From IMG/VR virus record IMGVR_UViG_3300036782_000027, positions 1 through 35,291 of that record: a stretch of 35,291 bases of DNA; one strand, given 5' to 3'. Shown here in pieces: positions 21,655 to 29,044 of the stretch. The DNA comes from a virus. A program made the translations under genes and the position numbers. Positions within the stretch are counted from its first letter, which is position 1. Every line of letters starts with the position of its first letter. The notes below the pieces were generated by a model. The model did not search any database and was not told the origin of the DNA. It worked only from the letters and a program-made list of their open reading frames with translations.

Positions 21655-22238
21655 TAGGCCCGCCCAAGTTTGGCGGCAATTTCCTCCAGGCTTAACGAGC
21701 GTCCGTCAACGATCACTTCATCGTTGACGCCGCGTCGGAGCGTGTGGAGCTGCACCACGTCGTTGAAGCGCAGGAGTCCGGCGAGGCCGATCAGCGCGGC
21801 GTCCGCCAGACCGTCATCGTTCTTGTGCGCGAACTTGCCAGCATGAGCTGGCCAGCGGCGAATCGCTTCTGCGCGTGCCGCATCTTTCGCGCCATCTTTG
21901 CCGGGAGGCAATCCGATGACGCGCTTCCATTGCGCGGGCTGGATGAACAGGGTGGGGATGGCGGCTGCGGCGAGTACGCCACGGATGACGCCCTTGCAAT
22001 CTCCGAACTGAAATGCTCCCACGGCGCCCTCGCCGGGACGCGGACCAACGCGCTCGACAAAGGCTCTTGTTGCGTGAGTTTTATATACCAGCTCGGCAAG
22101 GAGGGGCGCATTGATCGTCCGGCGGTTCTTCGGGCCGTCGTGCAGGCAGGGCATCTCGAACACGTCTATCAGCTCGCCCGCGTCGGATAGAAGACCGATG
22201 CCGCCGGTCACGCCGATGTCGACGCCAAGGATGCTCAT
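21654..22238 (-). CDS. RuvC-like Holliday junction resolvase, 194 aa
   Basis: Starts at 22238 (MSILGVDIGVTGGIGLL) in a 4-base overlap with the previous gene. RuvC-fold RNase-H-like acidic residues: D7 in GVDIG, E62 in AFVERVG, then D141/D142 and D146 in HKNDDGLADAALIG, with the family-type RPGEGAVGAFQFG and KKDAARAEAIRRWP-like helix between. It likely cleaves branched DNA before packaging. Its place among late lysis genes, rather than with the ERF/YqaJ operon, suggests late action. Confidence 0.88.
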   Translation of the reverse strand: MSILGVDIGVTGGIGLLSDAGELIDVFEMPCLHDGPKNRRTINAPLLAELVYKTHATRAFVERVGPRPGEGAVGAFQFGDCKGVIRGVLAAAAIPTLFIQPAQWKRVIGLPPGKDGAKDAARAEAIRRWPAHAGKFAHKNDDGLADAALIGLAGLLRFNDVVQLHTLRRGVNDEVIVDGRSLSLEEIAAKLGRA

Positions 22239-22471
22239 CGGTAAGTCCAGCCTTTGATGGCGTCCAACCGCTTTTGGTCTTTCTTGGACAGGTCGACATA
22301 CCAATCGTCGCCAAGCCATTCCTCGATTTGAGGGATGAAGGCGTCGATCGGCTTTCCTTCGCCGTGAGCGAGGATCAGCTTCCCCAAAATCTTCGAAATC
22401 GCCTCGACGTCCTTTTCGAGGTATTTCGCATAGGGAGTGTAATATCCTTCGTCGGCCGACAGGATGCTCAT
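22235..22471 (-). CDS. Hypothetical acidic protein, 78 aa
   Basis: Begins MSILSADEGYYTPYAKYLEK and continues as a helical acidic protein (VEAISKILGKLILAHGEGKP, then IDAFIPQIEEWLGDDWYVDL). Its start overlaps the upstream Arg-rich gene (ATGA), and its stop overlaps the RuvC start. An acidic protein directly after basic microproteins might be their partner; no family is recognised. Confidence 0.72.
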   Translation of the reverse strand: MSILSADEGYYTPYAKYLEKDVEAISKILGKLILAHGEGKPIDAFIPQIEEWLGDDWYVDLSKKDQKRLDAIKGWTYR

Positions 22472-22632
22472 CGCCGCCGACTCCTGACCGGCCCGGTTCG
22501 AGCGCCGGGGCGCGGCGATCCGCGCTTGCCCTTGCGCTGCGCCCGGCCCCAATCGTCGGGCCAAGCGCCGTCGCTCCACGGCTGCCGAACAGTTGGGCCT
22601 CTGCCGGGAGCCTTGAAGCGACGCGCTTTCAC
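22468..22632 (-). CDS. Arg-rich small protein, 54 aa
   Basis: GTG start at 22632 overlaps the preceding TGA (GTGA). The product begins VKARRFKAPGRGPTVRQPWS, has two Trp-Asp islands in the middle and ends GPVRSRRR; about a quarter of residues are Arg or Lys. Its TGA overlaps the next ATG by 4 bases. Part of the Arg-rich microgene run. Confidence 0.58.
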   Translation of the reverse strand: MKARRFKAPGRGPTVRQPWSDGAWPDDWGRAQRKGKRGSPRPGARTGPVRSRRR

Positions 22633-22775
22633 GGGTTCCTCCGTCCTCGTCGGCCGCGCCCGGTTCCATGCCGATGACCTCGAGCCCGCTTGATGCGGGT
22701 GGTCGGTCGCTTGGTTGGGAGTTTCCCGGCCGGGTCGACGCGGCTGCGAGGGCCAAGCCTCACGCCTCTTGCCAT
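22629..22775 (-). CDS. Arg-rich small protein, 48 aa
   Basis: ATG at 22775 is preceded by AGGAGG 6 bases away, an ideal ribosome site formed by Arg codons of the upstream microgene. The product, MARGVRLGPRSRVDPAGKLP then basic to the end (RGRRGRRNP), has about 17 Arg or Lys among 48 residues. Tiles exactly with both neighbours. Confidence 0.6.
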   Translation of the reverse strand: MARGVRLGPRSRVDPAGKLPTKRPTTRIKRARGHRHGTGRGRRGRRNP

Positions 22776-22895
22776 CTAAAGCCTCCTGCCTTTCCGGTAT
22801 GAGTTAAGGCGGGGGCGCCAGCTAGGCAGACGCCAGCTTTTCGGCTGCAACTGTCTGCGCAAGTTTTGAGTGTTGCGCAGACCTGTCCGACGCAT
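22776..22895 (-). CDS. Arg-rich small protein, 39 aa
   Basis: ATG at 22895 lies one base after the previous TGA. The product begins MRRTGLRNTQNLRRQLQPKS, then SWRLPSWRPRLNSYRKGRRL, with 11 Arg, 2 Lys and two SWR segments. Its penultimate AGG AGG codons are the ribosome site of the next gene, and its TAG directly abuts that gene's ATG. Confidence 0.55.
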   Translation of the reverse strand: MRRTGLRNTQNLRRQLQPKSWRLPSWRPRLNSYRKGRRL

Positions 22896-22896
22896 G

Positions 22897-22974
22897 TCAG
22901 CGTCCGCGTCTACGCGCTCTGATCCGTCGCGCGCGGCGTGTCATCCGCAGCGGACGTGATCGCTTCCAAGCCAT
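22897..22974 (-). CDS. Arg-rich microprotein, 25 aa
   Basis: ATG at 22974 is preceded by AAGGAGG with 5-6 base spacing, a strong site. The product, MAWKRSRPLRMTRRARRIRA then RRRGR, is about half Arg. Short, with no fold likely on its own; nucleic-acid binding is the natural guess. Confidence 0.58.
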   Translation of the reverse strand: MAWKRSRPLRMTRRARRIRARRRGR

Positions 22975-22988
22975 CGTCCCCTCCTTGC

Positions 22989-23069
22989 TTACCTCCGGCG
23001 GCCTCGGCGACGGCCACGGCGGCCACGGCGATCTTCGGTGAAATCAAGCCAGTCGAGTTTGGGGGACAT
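22989..23069 (-). CDS. Arg-rich microprotein with acidic start, 26 aa
   Basis: ATG at 23069 preceded by AGGAAGG. The first 13 residues are mixed (MSPKLDWLDFTED) and the second half is Arg and Gly only (RRGRRGRRRGRRR). The CGC/CGT-GGC repeats in the DNA produce this. The abrupt change from acidic to RG-rich is odd. Confidence 0.52.
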   Translation of the reverse strand: MSPKLDWLDFTEDRRGRRGRRRGRRR

Positions 23070-23081
23070 GGGGGTGCCTTC

Positions 23082-23120
23082 CTATCGGTAGTAGCGACGC
23101 CCTCGGCGACGCGATCGCAT
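23082..23120 (-). CDS. Possible Arg-rich microprotein, 12 aa
   Basis: ATG at 23120, then RSRRRGRRYYR and stop; 7 of 12 residues Arg. The upstream GGCAGG is a weak ribosome site. First in the run of Arg-rich frames after the tail hub gene. At this length it could be chance, but it shares the composition of the next five. Confidence 0.35.
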   Translation of the reverse strand: MRSRRRGRRYYR

Positions 23121-23168
23121 GGTCAGCCTGCCTTTCAGGTTGCTGTGCGCGGCCAGACTGCCACTAAG

Positions 23169-24800
23169 TCACGCGCCGAACAAGGTCCGCTCCTCGTGGG
23201 CTAGATGGAGCCGTTCGATCGTGAAATCAGGCGAAGTGGTTTGCAGATCGATAGCGCCCCAAATTCCGCCTCCCTCGATCGGCGCTGGGATGATCTTGTG
23301 GAGTTCGCCGGGCGCCAGATCGAAGGCGACGCCCTGCACCCCGCCGGGAACGCCGCCGTCGCCTGCCGTCACGGTGCCGGTGATTTGGACGCCCGCTGGC
23401 GGCGACATGTTGTCGTCGACCTCGCAATAGAGCCGCTTGAAATTCTTGATCGTGAGCTGGGCATTCCCCTGCCCGCGTAGCGCCTTGCTGGCGTATCGCT
23501 TGATCAGCGTCGGGTCCGGGTGGTCGAACAGTCGATAGAGATGGGTTCCGTCGGTCCCGTACGCATGGGGTCCGCTGTCCTGTTCGTAAGTGCCGATGTT
23601 CGTCAACTGGACCGTTTGACTGGCGACGGACCAAAATTCGTGGCCGCGCGTCGGATGGTACATCAGCAACAGATTGCGGGTGACGCCCCACGGGTCTGTG
23701 AACCGCCCGTTGGCGAGGACGACACGAAAGCCGTGCATCGTCGCGGTGGCGAAGGTGGGATAATATTGACTGGTGTCGAGCGTGTTCCAAATGTTCGTGG
23801 TCTTGTCGCCGATCGGCTGGGCGTCGCCGCCCTGCATCAGGAAGAACCCGGCCATGTTGAACATGAGCATATAGCGCCCGATGACGCCGACAGGACGCGG
23901 GAACCGCTGGCCGACTTGCGGATCGACATTCTCGTAATTGAAATTCGTGGTGTAGGGGCTTTCCGGCGTGCCCGCTCCGGTGAGCTGGATGTTGCTAATC
24001 AAATCGGTTGACGAGTCGCCGAAGACGAACATGTAGCCAGCGACGGCGTGCAAATCCATGTACGAGTAGACGAGCCTGTCACCGAAATAGCCGAATGATC
24101 CACCCCCGCTGGTTGTCGAGAAGTCCGCTCCGTTGGAGGGCGCTGAAAAACTGATCACGTCCTTCCCGGCTACCCACAACCGTGATTGATAGACTTCCAT
24201 TGCGTAAATGCCGGGTAAACCGGACGGCATAGGGGGGATCGGAGCGGTCGGGTCCGTCTCCGCGAGGTCGGTCAGCCAGTCGGGCGCCGGATCGCCGGGC
24301 TTGCTGAGTGTCGCTCCGTCCCATGCGTAAAGTCCCTTCGGGCTGCCGAACAGGACGCCCCCTTGCTGGCCAGCGCCCGATCCGTAGAACGCCGGGCGCC
24401 AGACTTTCGCGCTGGCCCAATATTGCGGGGCGATCGGCTCCCAGATTGCGCCAGCGGCGCGGAGCCCGGTGACGGTTGACGTGTTCAGGTCGACTTCTTC
24501 GATCGTGCCGTCAGACAGAAACATCCAACCCATAGCGCCAGGAGGAGGAGCGCCAAACTGAGCGGTCTGATTCCCGTAAAAGCCAAAGAATACGCGTAGG
24601 ATCGAAAGCCCCGCCGGGGTTGTGTATATGGGGGCAGATGGTCCCCAACATGCACGAAGATTTCCGGGGCCGATTGCGAATAGGTTTTCGTCCCACCACT
24701 CTTCGTTGTCATCGATACTCCCCCGCTTGGATTGCTGATTGAGCCCCTTCCATTGGTCGAGGGTCATCAGCTCGGGAGGATTACCAGACTGAATGGCCAT
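23169..24800 (-). CDS. Tail hub/nozzle-like structural protein, 543 aa
   Basis: Large beta-rich protein with repeated strand-turn units of the kind seen in propeller-like tail proteins (GVLFGSPKGLYAWDGATLSK; GIYAMEVYQSRLWVAGKDVI; RYMLMFNMAGFFLMQGGD; PHAYGTDGTHLYRLFDHPD). The short sequence-unit 'xRLWVAxK..' and the gene order right after the adaptor resemble P22 gp10-like hubs or podovirus tail nozzles. The assignment comes from architecture and position; no single motif proves it. It is followed by the run of Arg-rich microgenes. Confidence 0.68.
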   Translation of the reverse strand: MAIQSGNPPELMTLDQWKGLNQQSKRGSIDDNEEWWDENLFAIGPGNLRACWGPSAPIYTTPAGLSILRVFFGFYGNQTAQFGAPPPGAMGWMFLSDGTIEEVDLNTSTVTGLRAAGAIWEPIAPQYWASAKVWRPAFYGSGAGQQGGVLFGSPKGLYAWDGATLSKPGDPAPDWLTDLAETDPTAPIPPMPSGLPGIYAMEVYQSRLWVAGKDVISFSAPSNGADFSTTSGGGSFGYFGDRLVYSYMDLHAVAGYMFVFGDSSTDLISNIQLTGAGTPESPYTTNFNYENVDPQVGQRFPRPVGVIGRYMLMFNMAGFFLMQGGDAQPIGDKTTNIWNTLDTSQYYPTFATATMHGFRVVLANGRFTDPWGVTRNLLLMYHPTRGHEFWSVASQTVQLTNIGTYEQDSGPHAYGTDGTHLYRLFDHPDPTLIKRYASKALRGQGNAQLTIKNFKRLYCEVDDNMSPPAGVQITGTVTAGDGGVPGGVQGVAFDLAPGELHKIIPAPIEGGGIWGAIDLQTTSPDFTIERLHLAHEERTLFGA

Positions 24801-24817
24801 GTGTCAAGCGATCCGTT

Positions 24818-25552
24818 TTACGCTGATCGCAGCGTGGCCCCATATGGGTTCATCACCATCTGCGGCGCAACCACGGACGCGCACATGGGAAGGTCGGCCG
24901 CGAACAGTTCCGCCATCGCTTTCGCGTCATCCTGCCGCTGCTGCTGAAACAGACACAGGACCGCCGCCCAATAGCTGACGGCGTCGGTCCACGGGTAGGG
25001 GATCGGCTCAACGTCGTCGTCGGTCAGGAGCGGCGAGGGGATCAGCGTCAGGTCGACTTCAAGCGGCGAGGCGATGGTCGGGATTGGCGCGAGGTAGAGC
25101 GCGCCTAGCGGTCCTGAGCCGAACTGCGCATACCAGCCCGGCTGCGAAATGGTCCCGTAGAATGTTCCGCCATAGATGCGGAAGCGCGCCTGAAAATCGG
25201 TCCACACGATCCGCTTCCAAATCGGTTTCCACGTCCCCTTCTGGATCGACCAGATGCCGTCTGTGTCCTCTTCCCATTGGCCGCCGATGCCGATGGCGAG
25301 CGAGCGGCAGGCGAGGATCGACTGCGCCTGCGGACAGATTTGCTGGACGAGCGCGTTCCACTCGCTGAACGGATAGACCTCACGGCCGGGCTTGGTCTGA
25401 GTGCCGGGCGGGATGACGCGCAGGCAGCCTGACATGGCGGCGATGCGTCGTCTGGAACGATTGACGAAGCCGGTCAGTCGAGGGATGCTGAAAAATTGCC
25501 CTTGGCTGTCGTTCAGGTGCGACTGAACCTCGTCAATGTATTGGGCGAGCAT
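24818..25552 (-). CDS. Head-tail adaptor (SU10/P22 gp4-like), 244 aa
   Basis: The N-terminus is helical with basic patches (LTGFVNRSRRRIAAMSGCLR). The middle is beta-rich, and the C-terminal part, VDLTLIPSPLLTDDDVEPIP then YPWTDAVSYWAAVLCLFQQQ and a helix with DDAKAMAELF, is typical of the phage adaptor family that connects portal to tail. Position between capsid genes and tail hub fits. Confidence 0.72.
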   Translation of the reverse strand: MLAQYIDEVQSHLNDSQGQFFSIPRLTGFVNRSRRRIAAMSGCLRVIPPGTQTKPGREVYPFSEWNALVQQICPQAQSILACRSLAIGIGGQWEEDTDGIWSIQKGTWKPIWKRIVWTDFQARFRIYGGTFYGTISQPGWYAQFGSGPLGALYLAPIPTIASPLEVDLTLIPSPLLTDDDVEPIPYPWTDAVSYWAAVLCLFQQQRQDDAKAMAELFAADLPMCASVVAPQMVMNPYGATLRSA

Positions 25553-25558
25553 GGCGTG

Positions 25559-26419
25559 TCATCTAGCACGCTTCCGCGACGGGGCGCGCGGCGGGAGCGT
25601 CCCGCTTCCGCTCCGCACGATCCGCGCGGGCGGCTCCTCCTCCAGCGGCGGCTCGATGACCGGCCCGATGCTGTCGCTTTCGGCGCTCGTATCGCCACCA
25701 GCGCCGATCGCGGTTTCGAGCATGGAAATCATAAATCCCACGTCGGCTTGCACGAAGGTGTAGGTGGTTCCCTCCGCGTTGAAGATCGGCGAGCCGTTGC
25801 GCAGCCATTGGTAGGCGTAGCTCGTCGCGCCGGTCCAAGTTCCGGCGGTCGCTGTCGCAACTGACCCGACTTGAAGATCGGGCGCGGTCACGACCGGCGG
25901 CGCGGTGTTGACGGGTGGTGGCGTTGTGGAAACCGGCGGCCACGGCAATTGCGGGATGGTCGGCACAGAGGAGGGGACGACTGGCGGCGGGGTTTGACCC
26001 GGCGTCGACGGTGGGGCGACGGCGCCCATGTTGAAGATGTTGGCGAACAGGATCGGCGGGCTCGGCGGCGTGGTGGTGAAATCGGGGAACAGGCTGGCCG
26101 GGACGGTCGCGCTGCCGCCGGGCGCGAACTGCGGCTGGACGACGCCGGGGATGGACGGCGGGACGGCCGCGGTGCCGACGGCCGGGCCAACGAGCGGGCC
26201 GACGGGGACCGGGACCGGCGCGGTGTTTACGCCGGTTGGAGGGAAGACGGGCGCCGCAGCGGGATCCGCAAGGGTCGGCGGCGGGAAGACTGGCGTGCCG
26301 GTGATGTCGATCGGCGTCGCGGGCGTGGCGGCGTCGCCGGACTCGAACACGGGCTGGGGGATGCCCGCGATCGACGGCGGGACGGGCGCTGGTTGGATTG
26401 GCGGCGTGCCGTTGCTCAT
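25559..26419 (-). CDS. Pro-rich virion protein with C-terminal Ig-like domain, 286 aa
   Basis: Residues 1-170 are Pro/Thr/Val-rich with recurring PPSI(A/P)G-like and PVFPP units. About 172-255 forms an Ig-like domain (APDLQVGSVATATAGTWTGA, YAYQWLRNGSPIFNAEG, TYTFVQADVGFMISMLETAI), a common surface-decoration module in tailed phages thought to bind host glycans weakly. The C-terminus is basic (PPRAPSRKRAR). Overlaps the next upstream gene by 4 bases. Confidence 0.72.
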   Translation of the reverse strand: MSNGTPPIQPAPVPPSIAGIPQPVFESGDAATPATPIDITGTPVFPPPTLADPAAAPVFPPTGVNTAPVPVPVGPLVGPAVGTAAVPPSIPGVVQPQFAPGGSATVPASLFPDFTTTPPSPPILFANIFNMGAVAPPSTPGQTPPPVVPSSVPTIPQLPWPPVSTTPPPVNTAPPVVTAPDLQVGSVATATAGTWTGATSYAYQWLRNGSPIFNAEGTTYTFVQADVGFMISMLETAIGAGGDTSAESDSIGPVIEPPLEEEPPARIVRSGSGTLPPRAPSRKRAR

Positions 26420-26940
26420 ACGGAAAACGCCTGAATGATGGTGGCGAAGCCGCTGCCGATGACTTGGACGTTTTGGCCGTCGGCCAAGACCGTCCCGGCC
26501 GAGTTAGGCTGGATCATGGTCAGCGTGCCGGTGGGGATCGGCACTTGCATCCAGCCGAACCAATTTGGCGGCCGATGTCCGGCGAGCGGCCGGATCGGCG
26601 GATCGGTGCGTCCGGTCTTGCGCTGCCACGCGCGCCACGCCTCGAGGTAATCGTCGTAGCGCATGAACGGCGGCGGGGGAGGGGGTCCGCAGCCTGGCGG
26701 CGGCGTCGCGCATGTGGATTGGGGTGGTCCGCCGCGTGGCAATTGGCCGGTCCCCGGAGCCCGCGCCGGGTTGTAGCTCGGAACTGGAGGGACGAGCATG
26801 ATGACGCAATTCGAACTCGTCGAGACGACCCATGCGCCCTTTGGCAGGGTGTAGGGGAAGCGACCGATTTGACGCGGTTTCCCGAACGGCGACAGCCCTG
26901 CGCCGGGTGGTCCGGGCGGCCATGCCTGAACGGGCAGCAT
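26416..26940 (-). CDS. Pro-rich virion-associated protein, 174 aa
   Basis: Starts in a TAATG overlap with the major capsid stop. The first 95 residues are Pro/Gly-rich with a run of prolines (GCGPPPPPPFMRYDDYLEAW); a helical piece follows, then a beta end (GTLTMIQPNSAGTVLADGQN, VQVIGSGFATIIQAF). No family is recognised. Position directly after the capsid gene suggests a capsid-decorating or stabilising role. Confidence 0.65.
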   Translation of the reverse strand: MLPVQAWPPGPPGAGLSPFGKPRQIGRFPYTLPKGAWVVSTSSNCVIMLVPPVPSYNPARAPGTGQLPRGGPPQSTCATPPPGCGPPPPPPFMRYDDYLEAWRAWQRKTGRTDPPIRPLAGHRPPNWFGWMQVPIPTGTLTMIQPNSAGTVLADGQNVQVIGSGFATIIQAFSV

Positions 26941-27956
26941 TAGAAGGGTGCGCCTCCCGTTATGCCTTGGAGCTGGACCCCGGTCGATGGCTTAGAGCAG
27001 ACCAGATTGAGCGCAGTAAGCGATAGGCCCACGCTGGCAATCTGCCCTTGCGGGATGGTGGAGTACCAGCCGGTCCAGGCGAAGTTGGCGTCCTCGTGAA
27101 CGACGAGGGTGATGTACTTCGAATTGAAGCCATAGGCGGTCCCCTGCGGACAGTTAAGGTCAAAGAACAGCGGGGTGTCGCCCAATAGGAGACCTCGGAA
27201 GCCTGAATTGACAGGATCATCCTTTCCCCATCGGCTTGACGGGTCATTGTTGTACCTTTCGACCGACATGAAGTCGGTCAGGAGCGTCGTCCAGTCTTCG
27301 ACCGACATGACGACGAAATCGAGCGCCTCGCCGCCCGAATTTTTCACTGCGGCGAGCATTTTCGGGATGAACGTCGCCCGGGTGAGGATGGCGCCCGCCG
27401 CTGGCGTGACCAAGGCCTGCCAGTCGGGATAGGTCGCGCGCGACAGGCCTCCGTAGCTGGGAGCCGTGGCGGTGTCGCCGTAGGCGTCCTGCAAGGAAAA
27501 CATCTGCAAGACGTTGGTTGTCGGCGGCCCGAACAGGGCGCTCGACAAGGCCTGCAACGAGCTGTTCTTGAGGTCGTTCAGCTTGAGCATCAGGCGCGAG
27601 GCGACGGCGATCGCGTCCTGAGTGACGAGCTGTTCGAGCCCAAGCGAGCTGACCGGGGTGGCCAGACAACACATATTAAATTCGGCATTTACGGTCGCGG
27701 CCACGTCGGCGGGCAAGTTGAATTGGCCTGCCGGACCAATCCAGCTCGATTGGACGTACTGCCCGGTCTGCACGGGCTGGGTGTAGGGGCTCACACCGCC
27801 GCTGGCCCGGATCGCGTTGCGCAATAGCAGCGCGAGCAGCGGGTTTTGCTTGTAGATCAGGATGACGACCATCTGGGCGAAGACGCGCCGGACAGTTGCT
27901 TCAAGTTCCAGCCCAATGGGGCCGGATGGGATTAGGCCCGCGCCAAGAATCGGAAT
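26940..27956 (-). CDS. Major capsid protein (HK97-type), 338 aa, ATT start
   Basis: Capsid-type protein: an N-terminal helical part (NPLLALLLRNAIRASGGVSP), a central domain (LVTPAAGAILTRATFIPKML; SVEDWTTLLTDFMSVERYNN; RGLLLGDTPLFFDLNCPQG), and the typical beta end (NSKYITLVVHEDANFAWTGW then GQIASVGLSLTALNLVCSKP). The only in-frame ATG (27872) has no ribosome site, whereas the frame is open for 28 further codons up to an ATT at 27956 that stands five bases after AGGAGG. I therefore place the start at ATT, giving a product beginning with the residues PILGAGLIPSGPIGLELEAT after the initiator. It assembles the icosahedral head. Confidence 0.85.
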   Translation of the reverse strand: MPILGAGLIPSGPIGLELEATVRRVFAQMVVILIYKQNPLLALLLRNAIRASGGVSPYTQPVQTGQYVQSSWIGPAGQFNLPADVAATVNAEFNMCCLATPVSSLGLEQLVTQDAIAVASRLMLKLNDLKNSSLQALSSALFGPPTTNVLQMFSLQDAYGDTATAPSYGGLSRATYPDWQALVTPAAGAILTRATFIPKMLAAVKNSGGEALDFVVMSVEDWTTLLTDFMSVERYNNDPSSRWGKDDPVNSGFRGLLLGDTPLFFDLNCPQGTAYGFNSKYITLVVHEDANFAWTGWYSTIPQGQIASVGLSLTALNLVCSKPSTGVQLQGITGGAPF

Positions 27957-27961
27957 GGTAG

Positions 27962-27967
27962 CCTCCT
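27962..27967 (-). promoter_or_regulatory. Ribosome binding site deciding an ATT start
   Basis: Minus-strand AGGAGG at 27967-27962 followed by CTACC and then ATT (27956). It is a perfect anti-16S match in the 17-base gap between scaffold stop (27974) and capsid frame. No ATG, GTG or TTG in the capsid frame lies within reach, so it argues for initiation at ATT. Confidence 0.7.
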
Positions 27968-27973
27968 ATGGGG

Positions 27974-28513
27974 TTATCGTCCTCTGGCGCGCTCCGAATC
28001 TCGGTTGATTGCGCCTAGGATTTCTTTGCGTCCCCACGCTTCCGGGTCTTTGGCGATTTCCTTGAAGTTGGGCTCCTCCTCATGCTTCCAGAACTGGCTG
28101 TCATAAGTCGGCTCCGACGTCTGCGGGTTCTTAGCTGCCCTGTAGGACGCCGCGACCTCGTGATCGGCGACGGCGTGTTCGTGCATCCACTTTTCTAAGT
28201 CGCCCATCGCCTCGTCGGTGAAGCCGTATTCCTTCTTCACCTTGCTGCGGCTGGTATTCCAAGCGTCCATGTCGGCCTTGGTGCGGGCGGCCTCGGCTTC
28301 CTGTCGCTTGCGGTTTTCCTCGGCTCCCAGACGTTCGTCGATTTTTTGTTCCATGTCGTAGTCGGGGATGGCGAGATTCGGGTATTTGCGCTTAATGAGG
28401 CGCTTGGCCTCCTTGTTGAGCTGCGGATCGTTATAGATCGACTCGACGAAGTCAGCGGTCATCCTTTTATTCTGAAGAAATGCGTACTCTTCATCGCTGA
28501 TTTGTTTAGGCAC
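27974..28513 (-). CDS. Scaffold-like head assembly protein, 179 aa
   Basis: Highly charged, predicted nearly all-helical protein (RMTADFVESIYNDPQLNKEA; KIDERLGAEENRKRQEAEAA; MGDLEKWMHEHAVADHEVAA). It lies immediately upstream of the major capsid protein, the usual place of scaffolding proteins, and has the usual size and coiled-coil character. No protease domain is seen anywhere nearby. It overlaps the HNH gene by 8 bases. Confidence 0.7.
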   Translation of the reverse strand: MPKQISDEEYAFLQNKRMTADFVESIYNDPQLNKEAKRLIKRKYPNLAIPDYDMEQKIDERLGAEENRKRQEAEAARTKADMDAWNTSRSKVKKEYGFTDEAMGDLEKWMHEHAVADHEVAASYRAAKNPQTSEPTYDSQFWKHEEEPNFKEIAKDPEAWGRKEILGAINRDSERARGR

Positions 28514-28847
28514 TTGTGGCCTCCCGCCAAAACATGCCCCGCGCCGCGCCGCGCCTGACGTTTTCCTTGTGCGTCACAGCCTCAAGGTGGGGCTCGGCGA
28601 TGCAGTAGGGCACTCTGCAAAGATGATCTAGCTCAAACCCCTTTGGAACCGGCCCGTTTTTCAGCTCGTAGGAGACTGTCGCCGCCTTGCGCCTGACTTG
28701 GACGCCGGGCGCATCCGTACAGGTGATGCGGCCATATCCGTCCTTGTCCAGCGTCGCGAGCCATATCTGGCAACCCGACGGTGTTCTGAACGAAAGTCGC
28801 TCAAGCCTTTCGGCGAGCGGCTTGGGCTTGGGGCCGCGCTTGCCCAT
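28506..28847 (-). CDS. HNH homing endonuclease-like protein, 113 aa
   Basis: Starts MGKRGPKPKPLAERLERLSF, then the family pattern GCQIWLATLDKDGYGRI, a basic stretch, and FELDHLCRVPYCIAEPHLEA followed by HKENVRRG. The D-H in ELDHLC and the later N-V form the ββα-metal core of HNH_3-type enzymes. Such genes are usually selfish elements in phage late operons. The gene overlaps both neighbours slightly (start with the 61-aa gene, stop with the scaffold). Confidence 0.82.
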   Translation of the reverse strand: MGKRGPKPKPLAERLERLSFRTPSGCQIWLATLDKDGYGRITCTDAPGVQVRRKAATVSYELKNGPVPKGFELDHLCRVPYCIAEPHLEAVTHKENVRRGAARGMFWREATSA

Positions 28848-29032
28848 CAGCTATTGTTCGTCTTGCCGGTCACTGACGGCTGGAGCGGCACGCCGCCTTC
28901 CGGTTTCGGCACCACCTTGGGGATGGCGCCCCACTCGCTGACCTCGGACTGCACGTCCACCTGTAGGATGGTCCGGGGCGGTGTCTCGGGCGGTGTCGTG
29001 ATCGGCGGATCGTAAGATCGGTTCTGAGCCAC
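28847..29032 (-). CDS. Hypothetical Pro-rich protein, 61 aa
   Basis: Small Pro/Thr-rich protein (YDPPITTPPETPPRTILQVD; later WGAIPKVVPKPEGGVPLQPS). The stop shares a base with the HNH start (TGATG). No domain. Probably a small structural or accessory protein of the head region. Confidence 0.6.
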   Translation of the reverse strand: MAQNRSYDPPITTPPETPPRTILQVDVQSEVSEWGAIPKVVPKPEGGVPLQPSVTGKTNNS

Positions 29033-29044
29033 AGGAAGTCTCCT

